From the NCBI RefSeq assembly GCF_026672425.1, contig NZ_JAPPRC010000005.1, forward strand, positions 390,957 through 454,956: a stretch of 64,000 bases of DNA, read 5' to 3'. The notes under the pieces were generated by a model, which ran no database searches, was not told the DNA's origin, and saw only the letters and a list, made by a program, of their open reading frames with translations. A program made the position numbers and the translations under genes. Positions 56,729 to 64,000 of the stretch are shown one piece after another (position 1 is the first letter of the stretch; the number at the start of each line of letters is the position of its first letter). This DNA comes from Pannonibacter sp. SL95 (GTDB lineage Bacteria > Pseudomonadota > Alphaproteobacteria > Rhizobiales > Stappiaceae).

Positions 56729-57000
56729 GTCGTCTCCGATGCGGCCCGCGCCGCGATCATGCCGTTATGCGAGCTGGCAAACCGCATGAGCTTGCCAGCC
56801 ACCCCGTCGCCGCCGGGCGGCGTCGGCGCTGGCGGGAACACCGCGCGCAGCACCGACGAGATCAGCTCATGCCGGGCGTCAGCAGCCCGGCGGATGTGGT
56901 CGAGATTGGTGTCGAGCGTTTGAGCCGCCGTCCAGCCGAGGTGCCCGGTGCCGAGGTCGAACAACCGGTCCAGATACTCGGAGACGGCGGCCGCCCTCAC
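56725..57000 (-). CDS. Phage tail assembly chaperone (DUF2376/GTA TAC-like)
   Basis: 91 residues, MRAAAVSEYLDRLFDLGTGH..., with the sequence LGTGHLGWTAAQTLDTNLDH typical of the short tail chaperones of gene-transfer-agent-like particles. It overlaps the gp10-like gene upstream and the tape-measure gene downstream by ATGA junctions, so the three are translationally coupled. It binds the tape measure during tail assembly (family knowledge). Frame intact. Confidence 0.78.
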   Translation of the reverse strand: MRAAAVSEYLDRLFDLGTGHLGWTAAQTLDTNLDHIRRAADARHELISSVLRAVFPPAPTPPGGDGVAGKLMRFASSHNGMIAARAASETT

Positions 57001-57362
57001 TCCGGGTCTGCGTCTCCGTCATCCGGCGCGTCGGTTTCGGCAGCCGCATCCGCATCGCGCCCGCCTGCGGTCAGGTTGCGCAAGAACTTGATGGCGGCCT
57101 CGCCATACCCGGTGAACAGACCACCGGCGAACACCTGCGGCTCGATCTCGTCAATCGTCTCCTGCAGCCGCTTTGCGTTGAGCCCGGCCGCCAGGACATA
57201 GGTCAGCGCCGCGAAGTCCTGTTGCACGAACTGCTGGTAGACCTGGGTAAAGCCGCCGAACTTGGAATTGATCTTCCGCGCTGCATCGAGCGTCGGGCGC
57301 AGCACGCGCTCGCGCCCACCGAGCGTGATGGTCACCTCGCCCGAACTGAGACGGTCGGTCAT
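56997..57362 (-). CDS. GTA-gp10-like tail protein
   Basis: 121 residues from ATG 57362 (MTDRLSSGEVTITLGGRERV). The core TLDAARKINSKFGGFTQVYQ, FVQQDFAALTYVLAAGLNAK and EPQVFAGGLFTGYGEAAIKF match the GTA_gp10 family, which precedes the tail chaperone in these particles. The C-terminus is acidic (DAAAETDAPDDGDADPE). ATG 57362 lies after GGAG. Frame intact. Confidence 0.85.
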   Translation of the reverse strand: MTDRLSSGEVTITLGGRERVLRPTLDAARKINSKFGGFTQVYQQFVQQDFAALTYVLAAGLNAKRLQETIDEIEPQVFAGGLFTGYGEAAIKFLRNLTAGGRDADAAAETDAPDDGDADPE

Positions 57363-57438
57363 TGGATTTGCTCCTGTTATGTGGCTCAAGGAAAAGGACC
57401 GGCGGCACACTCGCCGCCGGCCAGTTGGCTGCCGACCG

Positions 57439-57909
57439 TCAGGCGGCAGCCGGGACGATCAGAACCGTCGTGTTGATGGCCATGGTGACCGAGCCCTTGA
57501 CGATGGCGTCGGCATTGCCGACCTGCGTCGTCAGTTTCGTCACCGCCGCGTGAAAATAGAAAATGGTGTTTTTCCCGGTCGGAGTCGGCTTGTCGTCCAG
57601 CTCGATCCGGATCGCGTAGTCGGCATCAGCCGCAACCGCTGCAGCCAGCGCCACCTGGCCAGCATCCGCAGGATCACGCCCCAGCGTCAGCTGCAGATCG
57701 CCCGCATCAAAACTCGTCTTGAACTTGCGGACGCGCCGATTGTTCAGCGCCGTGAAATTGGCAAGGCCGACATTGTCGCCGAACTCGCCGATATCCTCGA
57801 CCTCGCCGATCTCGGTCCAGGGCGTCAGCGCCGCGTACGCGGTCGGTGTGGTCGCGGCCGTGGTCGGGCCGATGGAAATGCGCGCCCCTGCGCCAGTCTG
57901 TACTGCCAT
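57439..57909 (-). CDS. Major tail tube protein
   Basis: 156 residues from ATG 57909 (MAVQTGAGARISIGPTTAAT), preceded by GGAGACAAC. The sequence WTEIGEVEDIGEFGDNVGLA, VRKFKTSFDAGDLQLTLGRD, TGKNTIFYFHAAVTKLTTQV is typical of siphovirus tail tube proteins. Structural hexamer rings form the tail tube. It lies between the terminator protein gene and gp10, the standard place. Frame intact. Confidence 0.85.
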   Translation of the reverse strand: MAVQTGAGARISIGPTTAATTPTAYAALTPWTEIGEVEDIGEFGDNVGLANFTALNNRRVRKFKTSFDAGDLQLTLGRDPADAGQVALAAAVAADADYAIRIELDDKPTPTGKNTIFYFHAAVTKLTTQVGNADAIVKGSVTMAINTTVLIVPAAA

Positions 57910-58000
57910 TGTCGTTGTCTCCTGTGGACACGAAAAAGCCGCCTCGCGGGCGGCAGAAACCTCCATCTGGAGGATTGATCGGCGGCAGGCGCCGCGTATG

Positions 58001-58417
58001 TCAGAGTTGCTCGGTCAGGATTTCGAGGCTCATCTGCCCCATGAAGGTCAGCCCATCCGGCTCCGGGCTCGTCGCCTCGGTCAGTACCGTGCACAGCACC
58101 ACCCGGCCCGAGACGTTACCGCTGTCGTCGGTGAGGTCGCCGCGCCGCCGGTGCAGCCCGCCACGGATGCGGCCCATGATGCGCAGGCACTCGGCCTGTC
58201 CGCTGTAGGCCGACCAGACCGACAGCGTCACCAGCCAGCGCCGTTTGAGATCCGTCAGCCGGTCTTGTTTGGCCGCGACCACCCGGCTGATCTGCACATA
58301 GGGCAGCGCCTGGCCGGGCCGCGCCACATCGTACACCGGCACAGCCGGCAGCGGCGGCACCGCGGAGAGCGCTGCCGTGAGCCGCTGGTAGACCCAGCGA
58401 TTGACCTCGGTTGTCAT
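58001..58417 (-). CDS. DUF3168 tail completion/terminator-like protein
   Basis: 138 residues from ATG 58417 (MTTEVNRWVYQRLTAALSAV). The line PVYDVARPGQALPYVQISRV, KRRWLVTLSVWSAYSGQAEC, IMGRIRGGLHRRRGDLT matches DUF3168, the tail terminator family that caps the tail tube. It follows the HK97-gp10-like gene with ATGA-type overlap after frame correction. Frame intact. Confidence 0.85.
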   Translation of the reverse strand: MTTEVNRWVYQRLTAALSAVPPLPAVPVYDVARPGQALPYVQISRVVAAKQDRLTDLKRRWLVTLSVWSAYSGQAECLRIMGRIRGGLHRRRGDLTDDSGNVSGRVVLCTVLTEATSPEPDGLTFMGQMSLEILTEQL

Positions 58418-58846
58418 TTTCTGGTCCGCGATTTGAGCGCCGCCCCGGCGGACAGCACGCCGCCGGTCGCCCGGCCGATCCGTGCCGCGATGCCCGGCGC
58501 GTTGAGATCCAGCGCCAAGCCCCATGAACGGGCTCGCCGGCATCGGCGGGATGTTGCGCTCCGCAGAGCCTTTGGTCCCGAACTCGATGAATTGCCAGTA
58601 GAACCGCTCACGCGCGGCTGTCCGCGACAGCAGCCCGATCCGCGCCCGTAAGCCGTCGCCATCAACCTGCGCACTCAGCGCCGCCGCCAGATCACCCGTG
58701 CGCACCGGTACCAGCCCGCGCATCGTGTCGAGCACGTCCTGCGCCCCGGCCTCGATCTCCCGCGCCACCGCCACCCGCACCCGCCCCGGCATCCCCTTGA
58801 CCGCCGCCCGCACCCGGCCAACGCCCTTGATCTGCGACTTGGTCAT
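58414..58846 (-). pseudogene. HK97 gp10-like connector protein, frameshifted
   Basis: From ATG 58846 (MTKSQIKGVGRVRAAVKGMP). The HK97-gp10 core is readable: AREIEAGAQDVLDTMRGLVP, TGDLAAALSAQ, FYWQFIEFGTKGSAERNIPP, PASPFMG. Then the frame is lost at a G4 run (58520-58523); the next frame gives ALDLNAPGIAARIGRATGGV and ends LKSRTRK at 58414. One extra G explains it. Without correction the frame runs on in frame into DUF3168 and yields a false fusion. Confidence 0.8.
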
Positions 58847-59172
58847 GTGGTCACACGCTCCACACCGAGGGAAATTTCGGCAACCGCCCGTCCCCGATCC
58901 GTCACCGATATGACGCGGTAGGACGCTCCCGCGATCACGACGCGGTCATTGACTGCCGCCTGCCGCGTGCTGGCACTGCGCCGCACACGCACCTCGCCGC
59001 GCACCGGATCGGTGATCCGGCCCGCCTCGCGCCGCTCCCGCGTGGTCTCGAAAACCACATGGGCTGCACAGGCGCTGATCTGCACCGGCACCTCGGTCGC
59101 ACCGCCGAGCCCATCCGGCACCCGGTCGAGGCGACTGATCACCACGCGCTGATCCATCTGCCCCGCGCGCAT
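58843..59172 (-). CDS. Phage head-tail adaptor (head closure) protein
   Basis: 109 residues from ATG 59172 (MRAGQMDQRVVISRLDRVPD). The rest, TEVPVQISACAAHVVFETTR, GRITDPVRGEVRVRRSAST, VVIAGASYRVISVTDRGRAV, has the beta-barrel pattern of SPP1 gp16/HK97 gp7-type adaptors. The stop overlaps the ATG of the gp10-like gene. Frame intact. Confidence 0.82.
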   Translation of the reverse strand: MRAGQMDQRVVISRLDRVPDGLGGATEVPVQISACAAHVVFETTRERREAGRITDPVRGEVRVRRSASTRQAAVNDRVVIAGASYRVISVTDRGRAVAEISLGVERVTT

Positions 59173-59717
59173 CAGAGGCTCCTCCAACGCAGCTGGCGGA
59201 TCAGCGCCGACGCACCGCCCGGCATTTCCAGCGGCGACGCGCTCACTACAACGCCCTCGCGCAGCATGTCGAGCGCACCCACCCGCAACTTGACCAGCAA
59301 CCGCGCCGCCGGCAGCCGCTCCTCCGGCAGGGCACAGAGATAGTCGACGCGCCACAGCGCCCCGGGCTGATACGCCGCAAGGCTCGGCAGATCGACCCAG
59401 GCGCCGCGCGCGTCACGGCCCCAGGCAGGACCAGCCACCAGCGTTGCGGTTGCCCCTTCGATCACGCGCAGGCTGACCTCGGTCACGTCAGGCAACGCCA
59501 GACGCTGCAGGCCAGCCTCGGCAAACTCCTCCCGCCAGCGCTGCGGCAGGATCACCCGGCCGAGCGCCCCGCCCGGCCCTTCAAGCTCGGAGACAACCGA
59601 CGCCTCGAGCGCCGCCAGCGTTGCGTCATTGTCGCCTGGCTCATACCGCAGATGCTCGCGCAACTCGGCCACGCTGACGACCGGCCCCGCAGGAGCCTCG
59701 ATCCGGACCGCCGGCAT
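59172..59717 (-). CDS. Phage gp6-like head-tail connector
   Basis: 181 residues from ATG 59717 (MPAVRIEAPAGPVVSVAELR). EHLRYEPGDNDATLAALEAS and LPQRWREEFAEAGLQRLALP are typical of the gp6-like connector family that forms the ring under the portal. The second start codon of two adjacent ATGs is used by preference. Stop overlaps the adaptor start. Frame intact. Confidence 0.85.
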   Translation of the reverse strand: MPAVRIEAPAGPVVSVAELREHLRYEPGDNDATLAALEASVVSELEGPGGALGRVILPQRWREEFAEAGLQRLALPDVTEVSLRVIEGATATLVAGPAWGRDARGAWVDLPSLAAYQPGALWRVDYLCALPEERLPAARLLVKLRVGALDMLREGVVVSASPLEMPGGASALIRQLRWRSL

Positions 59718-59977
59718 CACACACCCGTCTTGCCTGCCCGCTTGGGCGATGACGCGGCAGCCTCGTCGTTCTGCGCGTCGTTAGCGCTGACCTGGTCCGG
59801 CTCGCTCTGATCCGTGTCATCCCCACCACCAGCATTCGGGTCATCCGCTACATCGACACAGCCAAGCGCAATGGCTGCTGCCAGCAGCTCGGGCGGGCAT
59901 TCGCCGCCAGCCTCGATCACCACCGGATAGATTTCCCCGGCCCTGACGCCCTCGAACGGCTTCGTCACAATCGGCAT
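59717..59977 (-). CDS. Small phage protein between capsid and connector genes
   Basis: 86 residues, MPIVTKPFEGVRAGEIYPVV..., an N-terminal beta-like part (FEGVRAGEIYPVVIEAGGEC) and a disordered acidic/polar tail (DDPNAGGGDDTDQSEPDQ). Similar small genes behind the capsid gene in related phages have no proven function. ATG 59977 follows GGAGATGAGCG, a clear ribosome site. Confidence 0.7.
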   Translation of the reverse strand: MPIVTKPFEGVRAGEIYPVVIEAGGECPPELLAAAIALGCVDVADDPNAGGGDDTDQSEPDQVSANDAQNDEAAASSPKRAGKTGV

Positions 59978-60031
59978 CGCTCATCTCCTTGGAAAGGCGG
60001 CGGGCGCACACCGCGCCCGCCGGGATCAACG

Positions 60032-61320
60032 TCAGGCCGCCACGCGGTGATAGCGCATCCACTCCGGATTCCAGAGCCCGCCGCCGACGCGCCTGGTCGT
60101 GTAGAACAGCACGTATGGCTTACGCGTGTAGGCATCGCGCAGCACCGAGACCCCGGTCCGGTCGAAAATCCGGTACGCCTCCGCCATATTGCCGTAGACA
60201 ATCGGGATCGCATTGGCGGCGACATTCGGCAGACCGGACAGCTCGCGCACGGGCTCGCCGTTGAGCGTGGCCGGCTGACCCGCCTGATAGGACGGCTGCC
60301 AGAGATAGTTGCCATCACCGTCCTTCAGCTTGCGGATCGCGCGATACGTCAGCCGGTTGGCATACAGGGCTGCACCGGCACGCCGCTCCGCCGGCAGGCT
60401 GGTCGTGAGGTCGATCAGACCATCGGAGGTGAGTGCCGCAGCCGCACCGGTCTTGATCTCCTCGACCGCTCCGAGTGGATGGCGCTGCGCCGCCGGACGC
60501 GCCGCCTCCGCAGCAGCATCATAGTTGAGCAAGCCGGTCGGCTTGTTGACGCCGTCGCCGGAGATGAAGGCGACGCCCTCCTGCCGGGCAAACTCGGTGT
60601 TAACCTCGCTGGCAAGCCATGCCGCGATGTTGATCTCGCTGTCCTCGAGGATCTGGTTGGTCGCGGCCGGCTGAGCGTAGATCTCGCCAAACGCAAAACC
60701 GTACTCTGCCAGCTGGCTGCTGTTCGTTTCAGGCCGGGTAGCCGTTTCCCCACCCAGCCCGAGGACGTCCCGCCGATGTTGTAAAGCCGTTTGAAGCCGC
60801 GTCCGGTGACGGTCTGCACAGCAGCGAACTGGCGCATGGGAGAGATCAGCACCAGCTTGTCAGTGATCGTCCGATCCCACTCGACCGGCGCGGTGTAGCC
60901 ACCGTCCGAGTCAGAGCCGACCGAATAGGCCGCCGAAACCCCCTGCACGCGCATCGCCGCCTTGACCGCATTCTCGTCGACGCGCCCTCGCACAAACGCA
61001 TCAAACGTCTGCGCGTAGGCCCGGTCTGCCTCAGTCATCACCGCCGGTGCGCCCGGCCCGTGATCCCGGGCAGCCGCTCGGATCGCCTGCTGATCGAGCG
61101 CCGCTTGCAGCTCGCCGACCTGAGCGTTGATGCGCTCCAGCTTCTCGGCCGTCACCACGTCGGCATACTGCGCCTTGATGCCAGCCAATTCCTCGGCGTG
61201 CGTCTTTTTGAACTCCTCAAACGCCTGACCCAGCTGGGCCAGAACCGCATCAGGGCCATTGCCCTGCGCGCGAGCGAACAGGATGCCGCGCTGTCCGGCG
61301 GCGCTGGTATGAATAGTCAT
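60032..61320 (-). pseudogene. HK97-type major capsid protein, frameshifted
   Basis: From ATG 61320 (MTIHTSAAGQRGILFARAQG). An N-terminal coiled-coil delta domain (LERINAQVGELQAALDQQAI) is followed by the capsid core VKAAMRVQGVSAAYSVGSDS, GGYTAPVEWDRTITDKLVLI, SPMRQFAAVQTV. After SSGWVG a one-base shift at the G4 run (60747-60750) breaks the frame; the next frame reads ETATRPETNSSQLAEYGFAF, then YAQPAATNQILEDSEIN, KPTGLLNYDAAAEAARPAAQ and ends YHRVAA at 60032. Restored length about 429 residues, normal for this family including the scaffold-like delta part. Confidence 0.87.
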
Positions 61321-61330
61321 CTTTTCTGTC

Positions 61331-62155
61331 TCACTTTTTCAGGGTGGCAATCAGGCGCTGTACGGCGCCAACGTCCAGACCAGCGCCGGGCATGGTCTCA
61401 GCGGCAGCGCCAGGCGTGCCGGGGAAGGCCTGCCGCATCAGGGCGCGCCGCTCGGAACGCGGCACCCCCGCCTTGGCAAGCTTCATGTCGAGCCGCGAGC
61501 GTGCGGCTTTCTGCGTGTCCGTCGTCGGACTGAGGTCCGGCGCGGTGAATGTCTCGTCGGCAAAGGCCAGCTCGATGGCACTCCCTGCAGAGAGCCAAGT
61601 CGTCTCCTTCATCATTGCGCGAATCTCGACTTGGTCACGGCCCGTGCGGGCGGCGTAGATCCCGGCCATCGCCTTATCGAACTCCCGGAACGCCTCAGCA
61701 GCGCTGGCAAAATCTGCTTCACCGCCGACAACTGAACCCCAGCTGTTGTGGATCATCAGGAACGAGCCGAGCCCCATTTGCACCGTGTCACCCGCCATGG
61801 CGATGATCGAGGCCGCAGAGGCCGCGAGCCCCATCACCCGCACGGTCACCCGTGCCGGATGCTCGGCGAGCAGGTTGTAGATGCTGACGCCCTCGAACAT
61901 GTCGCCGCCGGGGCTGTTGATGTTCACGGTCACGTCGACCGGGCCGATCTGCCGCAGCGCGCCCGCAATCCGTTTGGCCGTCACGCCCTCGCCGGTCCAC
62001 CAGTCCTGACCGATCACGTCATAAATCGAGATCGTGGGCGTCTCGTCGCCCTCGGCCGCAAGCGGCGTCCACCGTTCCAGCGCTTTGGATGCCGGTTCGC
62101 CGACATAGGCCAGGGGCCGCTCGATCTGCACGCTTGGCAAGGTGCGCAGGCTCAT
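61331..62155 (-). CDS. ClpP-like head maturation protease
   Basis: 274 residues from ATG 62155 (MSLRTLPSVQIERPLAYVGE). The S14 core shows VDVTVNINSPGGDMFEGVSI, the catalytic serine in GLAASAASIIAMAGD and the histidine in GSFLMIHNSWGSVVGG. It trims the capsid delta domain during head maturation. The stop of the portal overlaps its ATG. The C-terminal part is longer than minimal and could be scaffold-like. Frame intact. Confidence 0.92.
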   Translation of the reverse strand: MSLRTLPSVQIERPLAYVGEPASKALERWTPLAAEGDETPTISIYDVIGQDWWTGEGVTAKRIAGALRQIGPVDVTVNINSPGGDMFEGVSIYNLLAEHPARVTVRVMGLAASAASIIAMAGDTVQMGLGSFLMIHNSWGSVVGGEADFASAAEAFREFDKAMAGIYAARTGRDQVEIRAMMKETTWLSAGSAIELAFADETFTAPDLSPTTDTQKAARSRLDMKLAKAGVPRSERRALMRQAFPGTPGAAAETMPGAGLDVGAVQRLIATLKK

Positions 62156-63354
62156 TGACGTGTCTCCTTCTGGCCGGGCATCGGCGGCAGGTTGCGCGCC
62201 TCCGGCAGGTCCATGAATTCGCGCACCTCGTCGATTTCCAGCCACGGGTGATGCCCGCCGGAGCCGAGGCCGCGCGCGAAAAACTCGCTTTGATCTTTCA
62301 TGTTTCCGCGCAGCAACGCGCCCGCGTTGAACTTGGCCTCCAGCTCGTCCGCCCCGGCATCCGTCAGCAGATCGCGGGCAACGGCCTGCTCCCAGGCCTC
62401 GAACCACGGATTGAGCCCGTAGAGCACGAACATCTGCCCTAGCTCGGCGATGCCCGATCCCCAGGACGTATCGGCCATGCCGAGCAGCGGTCTCGGCACT
62501 CCGAACACGCGACCGATCTCCTCGATCTGGTGCGCCCGCTGCTCCAGTGCCTGAGCATCACGGCCCGTGGTCGGCGCGGCATTGAGCGTCATCCCCTCCT
62601 CGAGGATGATCGTGCGGTGCGCATTCTCCGCGCCCTCGCGCTCATCAAGGCTCGCCTTTAGGCGTTCGAATGCCTCTGGCGTTACCTGCCCCTTTGTCTC
62701 GAGGACCAGACCTGCCATCACGCCGCGACGGAACAGGTTGGCCGCCGCGCGCTCAGTCTGCATCGCAAGCGCGATGGCCTCGGCCGCTTGCTGTACCAGC
62801 GAGAGGCCGGTGATCCCATCATCCGACAGGCCGAACCGCACGTGAAAAACCTCGCTCTGCGGCAGCACAATCCGCGAGCCATCGCGGTTGCTGACGACAT
62901 ACTCCAGCCGCCAGTCATCGCGCTGTCGCGGCATGACCGACGCAATCGGGACGAGGGCCACGACATTGCCACGCGAACGGATGATCCGCGCATAGGCGCT
63001 GCCCTGCGTCAGCGCCCGTTGCTGCATCAACGCCCGAAACTCGAACGATGTTTGCCACGGGTTAGGCCGACGGTGCAGGATCTTGAACAGCGGATGGTCC
63101 CGCTCCTTGGTCCTGTCCGCCATGCGGATCAGATGCAGCGGCAGCTGCCCGACCGCAAACGAGATCAGGCTGACGCTGCGCAGGACAGCCGGATTGCGCA
63201 GCGCAACCTTCGGCGTCACCGTCAACCCGGACTGTGTTGTCCGCTGGCCGAGCGCATCGACGATCAGCGCATATAGCTCCGGCGACGTGAGCGACAGGCC
63301 ACCCTCGGCACGCGGCGCCGGGTCCCGGCGAAAGAGGTCAAGCAGTCGCTTCAC
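62152..63354 (-). CDS. HK97-type portal protein
   Basis: 400 residues, MKRLLDLFRRDPAPRAEGGL.... Portal signatures: LRNPAVLRSVSLISFAVGQL, HPLFKILHRRPNPWQTSFEF, RIIRSRGNVVALVPIASVMP and VLETKGQVTPEAFERLKASL, then SWGSGIAELGQMFVLYGLNP. Forms the dodecameric DNA portal at one vertex. ATG 63354 overlaps the terminase stop codon (ATGA). Frame intact, in contrast to the terminase upstream. Confidence 0.92.
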   Translation of the reverse strand: MKRLLDLFRRDPAPRAEGGLSLTSPELYALIVDALGQRTTQSGLTVTPKVALRNPAVLRSVSLISFAVGQLPLHLIRMADRTKERDHPLFKILHRRPNPWQTSFEFRALMQQRALTQGSAYARIIRSRGNVVALVPIASVMPRQRDDWRLEYVVSNRDGSRIVLPQSEVFHVRFGLSDDGITGLSLVQQAAEAIALAMQTERAAANLFRRGVMAGLVLETKGQVTPEAFERLKASLDEREGAENAHRTIILEEGMTLNAAPTTGRDAQALEQRAHQIEEIGRVFGVPRPLLGMADTSWGSGIAELGQMFVLYGLNPWFEAWEQAVARDLLTDAGADELEAKFNAGALLRGNMKDQSEFFARGLGSGGHHPWLEIDEVREFMDLPEARNLPPMPGQKETRQ

Positions 63355-64000
63355 AGCATCAATATCCCGCGTGTCTCATAGACCGAGGGGGGCGGAGCTG
63401 CGCGCGTGCGGCACGTGGCAACACCGATGGACATGGTCAGCGTGACCATGCCGTCGATGCGCCCCGTCGCTTTCTGCTTGTCCAGCATCCGGTGCCCGGT
63501 CCGGTTTTGGGTGTAGGCGGTATGTGCCGCGCAGCTCGTCATCATCGGGTTGCGCTCGATCACGATGCGGCCCTCGAGGACCGCCGCTTCCATTTTGTTG
63601 ATGCTGTCCGGCATCCAGAGATAGATTTCCTGCTCGCCCCCGGCAGGTCCTTGTCGGTCTCCAATACCCGCCGGTTGAACCCTGCGGGTGGATCACGAAC
63701 GGGATGGGACTGGCCGCCGTCGAGCAGTGTTCGCGAGCCGCTCCAGCCTGTACTGATCCGCCGCAACCTCGCGCGGTCGCGCCCTCGCGCTATGCGCTGC
63801 AGCGCGTCGGCCACCCAGGCATAGCGGATGCGGTCACCGTCCACCGGCTCTATGAACCCGTCGCGCGCCCAGACCTCATAGGGCGCTTTGTCCGCCGCCA
63901 GCGCTCGCGCAGCGTGTCGCCCGGCGTCCAGAACCACGTCTTGCTGACAAACCGTCGGTGTCCTTGGTCGGGTCGAGCACCCAGGTCAGCGTGAAGGCCG
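63351..64000 (-). pseudogene. Terminase large subunit C-terminal part, many frameshifts (5' part outside window)
   Basis: Reading the minus strand gives a terminase-like sequence only if the frame is changed several times. Pieces in order: FTLTWVLDPTKDTDG, FVSKTWFWTPGDTLRER, ALAADKAPYEVWARDGFIEP with YAWVADALQRIA, VAADQYRLERLA, IPFVIHPQG, FNRRVLETDKDLPG, EQEIYLWMPDSINKMEAAVL and finally IERNPMMTSCAAHTAYTQNR to the stop at 63351. At least five shifts occur in 650 bases. It packages phage DNA in a functional phage; here it cannot be translated as one chain. Confidence 0.75.

Larger units (their letters stand above)
38204..64000. mobile_element. Siphovirus-like prophage (extends beyond the window)
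   Basis: A co-linear minus-strand set of HK97-type head genes, connectors, tail tube, chaperones, tape measure, tail tip, fibre and lysis genes, with accessory genes at the tRNA end. The GTA-gp10-like and DUF2376-like chaperones and the GTA-type spike base relate it to the gene-transfer-agent branch of alphaproteobacterial siphoviruses. No integrase, repressor or replication genes are in the window. Many genes carry small indels, so it is probably defective if the sequence is correct. Confidence 0.92.

Noticed and set aside
54374..56923. 849-codon plus-strand frame opposite the tape measure
   Set aside because: Arg/Pro/Gln-rich antisense artefact of a high-GC gene.
58001..58846. Natural fusion of HK97 gp10-like and DUF3168 proteins in one 281-codon frame
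   Set aside because: The linker is out-of-frame Arg/Gly text; correcting one G gives a normal gp10 end overlapping a normal DUF3168 start.
38204..64000. Phage integrase, repressor or replication genes
   Set aside because: Searched by eye in all frames; no tyrosine or serine recombinase motifs or CI-like repressor seen. They may lie beyond base 64000.
38204..64000. Classification as a true gene transfer agent
   Set aside because: Only the gp10-like protein, chaperone and spike base resemble GTA. The DUF2460/DUF2163/NlpC tail genes of RcGTA are absent and the tail tip, lysis and accessory genes are those of a temperate phage.

Overview
The window reads as a GC-rich alphaproteobacterial chromosome carrying a prophage. 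The gene neighbourhoods nnr-glnB-glnA, amiC-mrcA-prfB beside rne, aroQ-accB-accC-aat-DUF2155 and pcm-tolC-popZ-valS, together with a PopZ (DUF2497) protein, point to the Hyphomicrobiales (Rhizobiales). A Stappiaceae-like genus would fit, but that last step is inference only.

Bases 1-38203 are ordinary chromosome with intact genes: NAD(P)HX repair, nitrogen assimilation (a PII/glutamine synthetase pair behind a sigma-54 promoter), an IS110-family element with a structured non-coding leader next to a REP-like palindrome, tyrS, an AsmA/YhdP-like envelope protein, a Bcp peroxiredoxin, a DUF455 ferritin-like protein, an M23 peptidase, prfB with its programmed +1 frameshift, PBP1a, AmiC, RNase E, a secreted protein with a possible His/Cys protease dyad, an aminotransferase, an M48 peptidase, a DsbA-like protein, AroQ, AccB/AccC, Aat, DUF2155, ValS, PopZ, TolC, an isoaspartate-methyltransferase-like protein and tRNA-Cys(GCA).

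From just after tRNA-Cys to the end of the window (more than 25 kb) lies a siphovirus-like prophage. Its late genes run leftwards on the minus strand: terminase, portal, ClpP-like protease, HK97-type capsid, connectors, tail tube, GTA-like chaperones, tape measure, tail tip and fibre, endolysin, holin, overlapping spanins and a second holin. The last phage genes before the tRNA are an accessory block: a DNA adenine methylase, a DUF4214 protein and six small unknown genes, three of which share one duplicated promoter-operator-leader cassette. No integrase is visible; it may lie beyond base 64000.

The most unusual part is 39.6-42.8 kb. Three near-identical sigma70-type promoters each have a palindrome filling the -35/-10 spacer and a conserved hairpin leader. 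Next to them, directly downstream of the late operon, is a cluster of type I-E-like CRISPR repeats at a 50-bp period with only 11 variable bases per unit and no cas genes in the window. This could be an anti-defence locus including an RNA CRISPR mimic; that is inference. A second striking feature is that at least seven prophage genes are broken by one- or two-base indels while no chromosomal gene is, which means either a recently decaying prophage or local sequence error.
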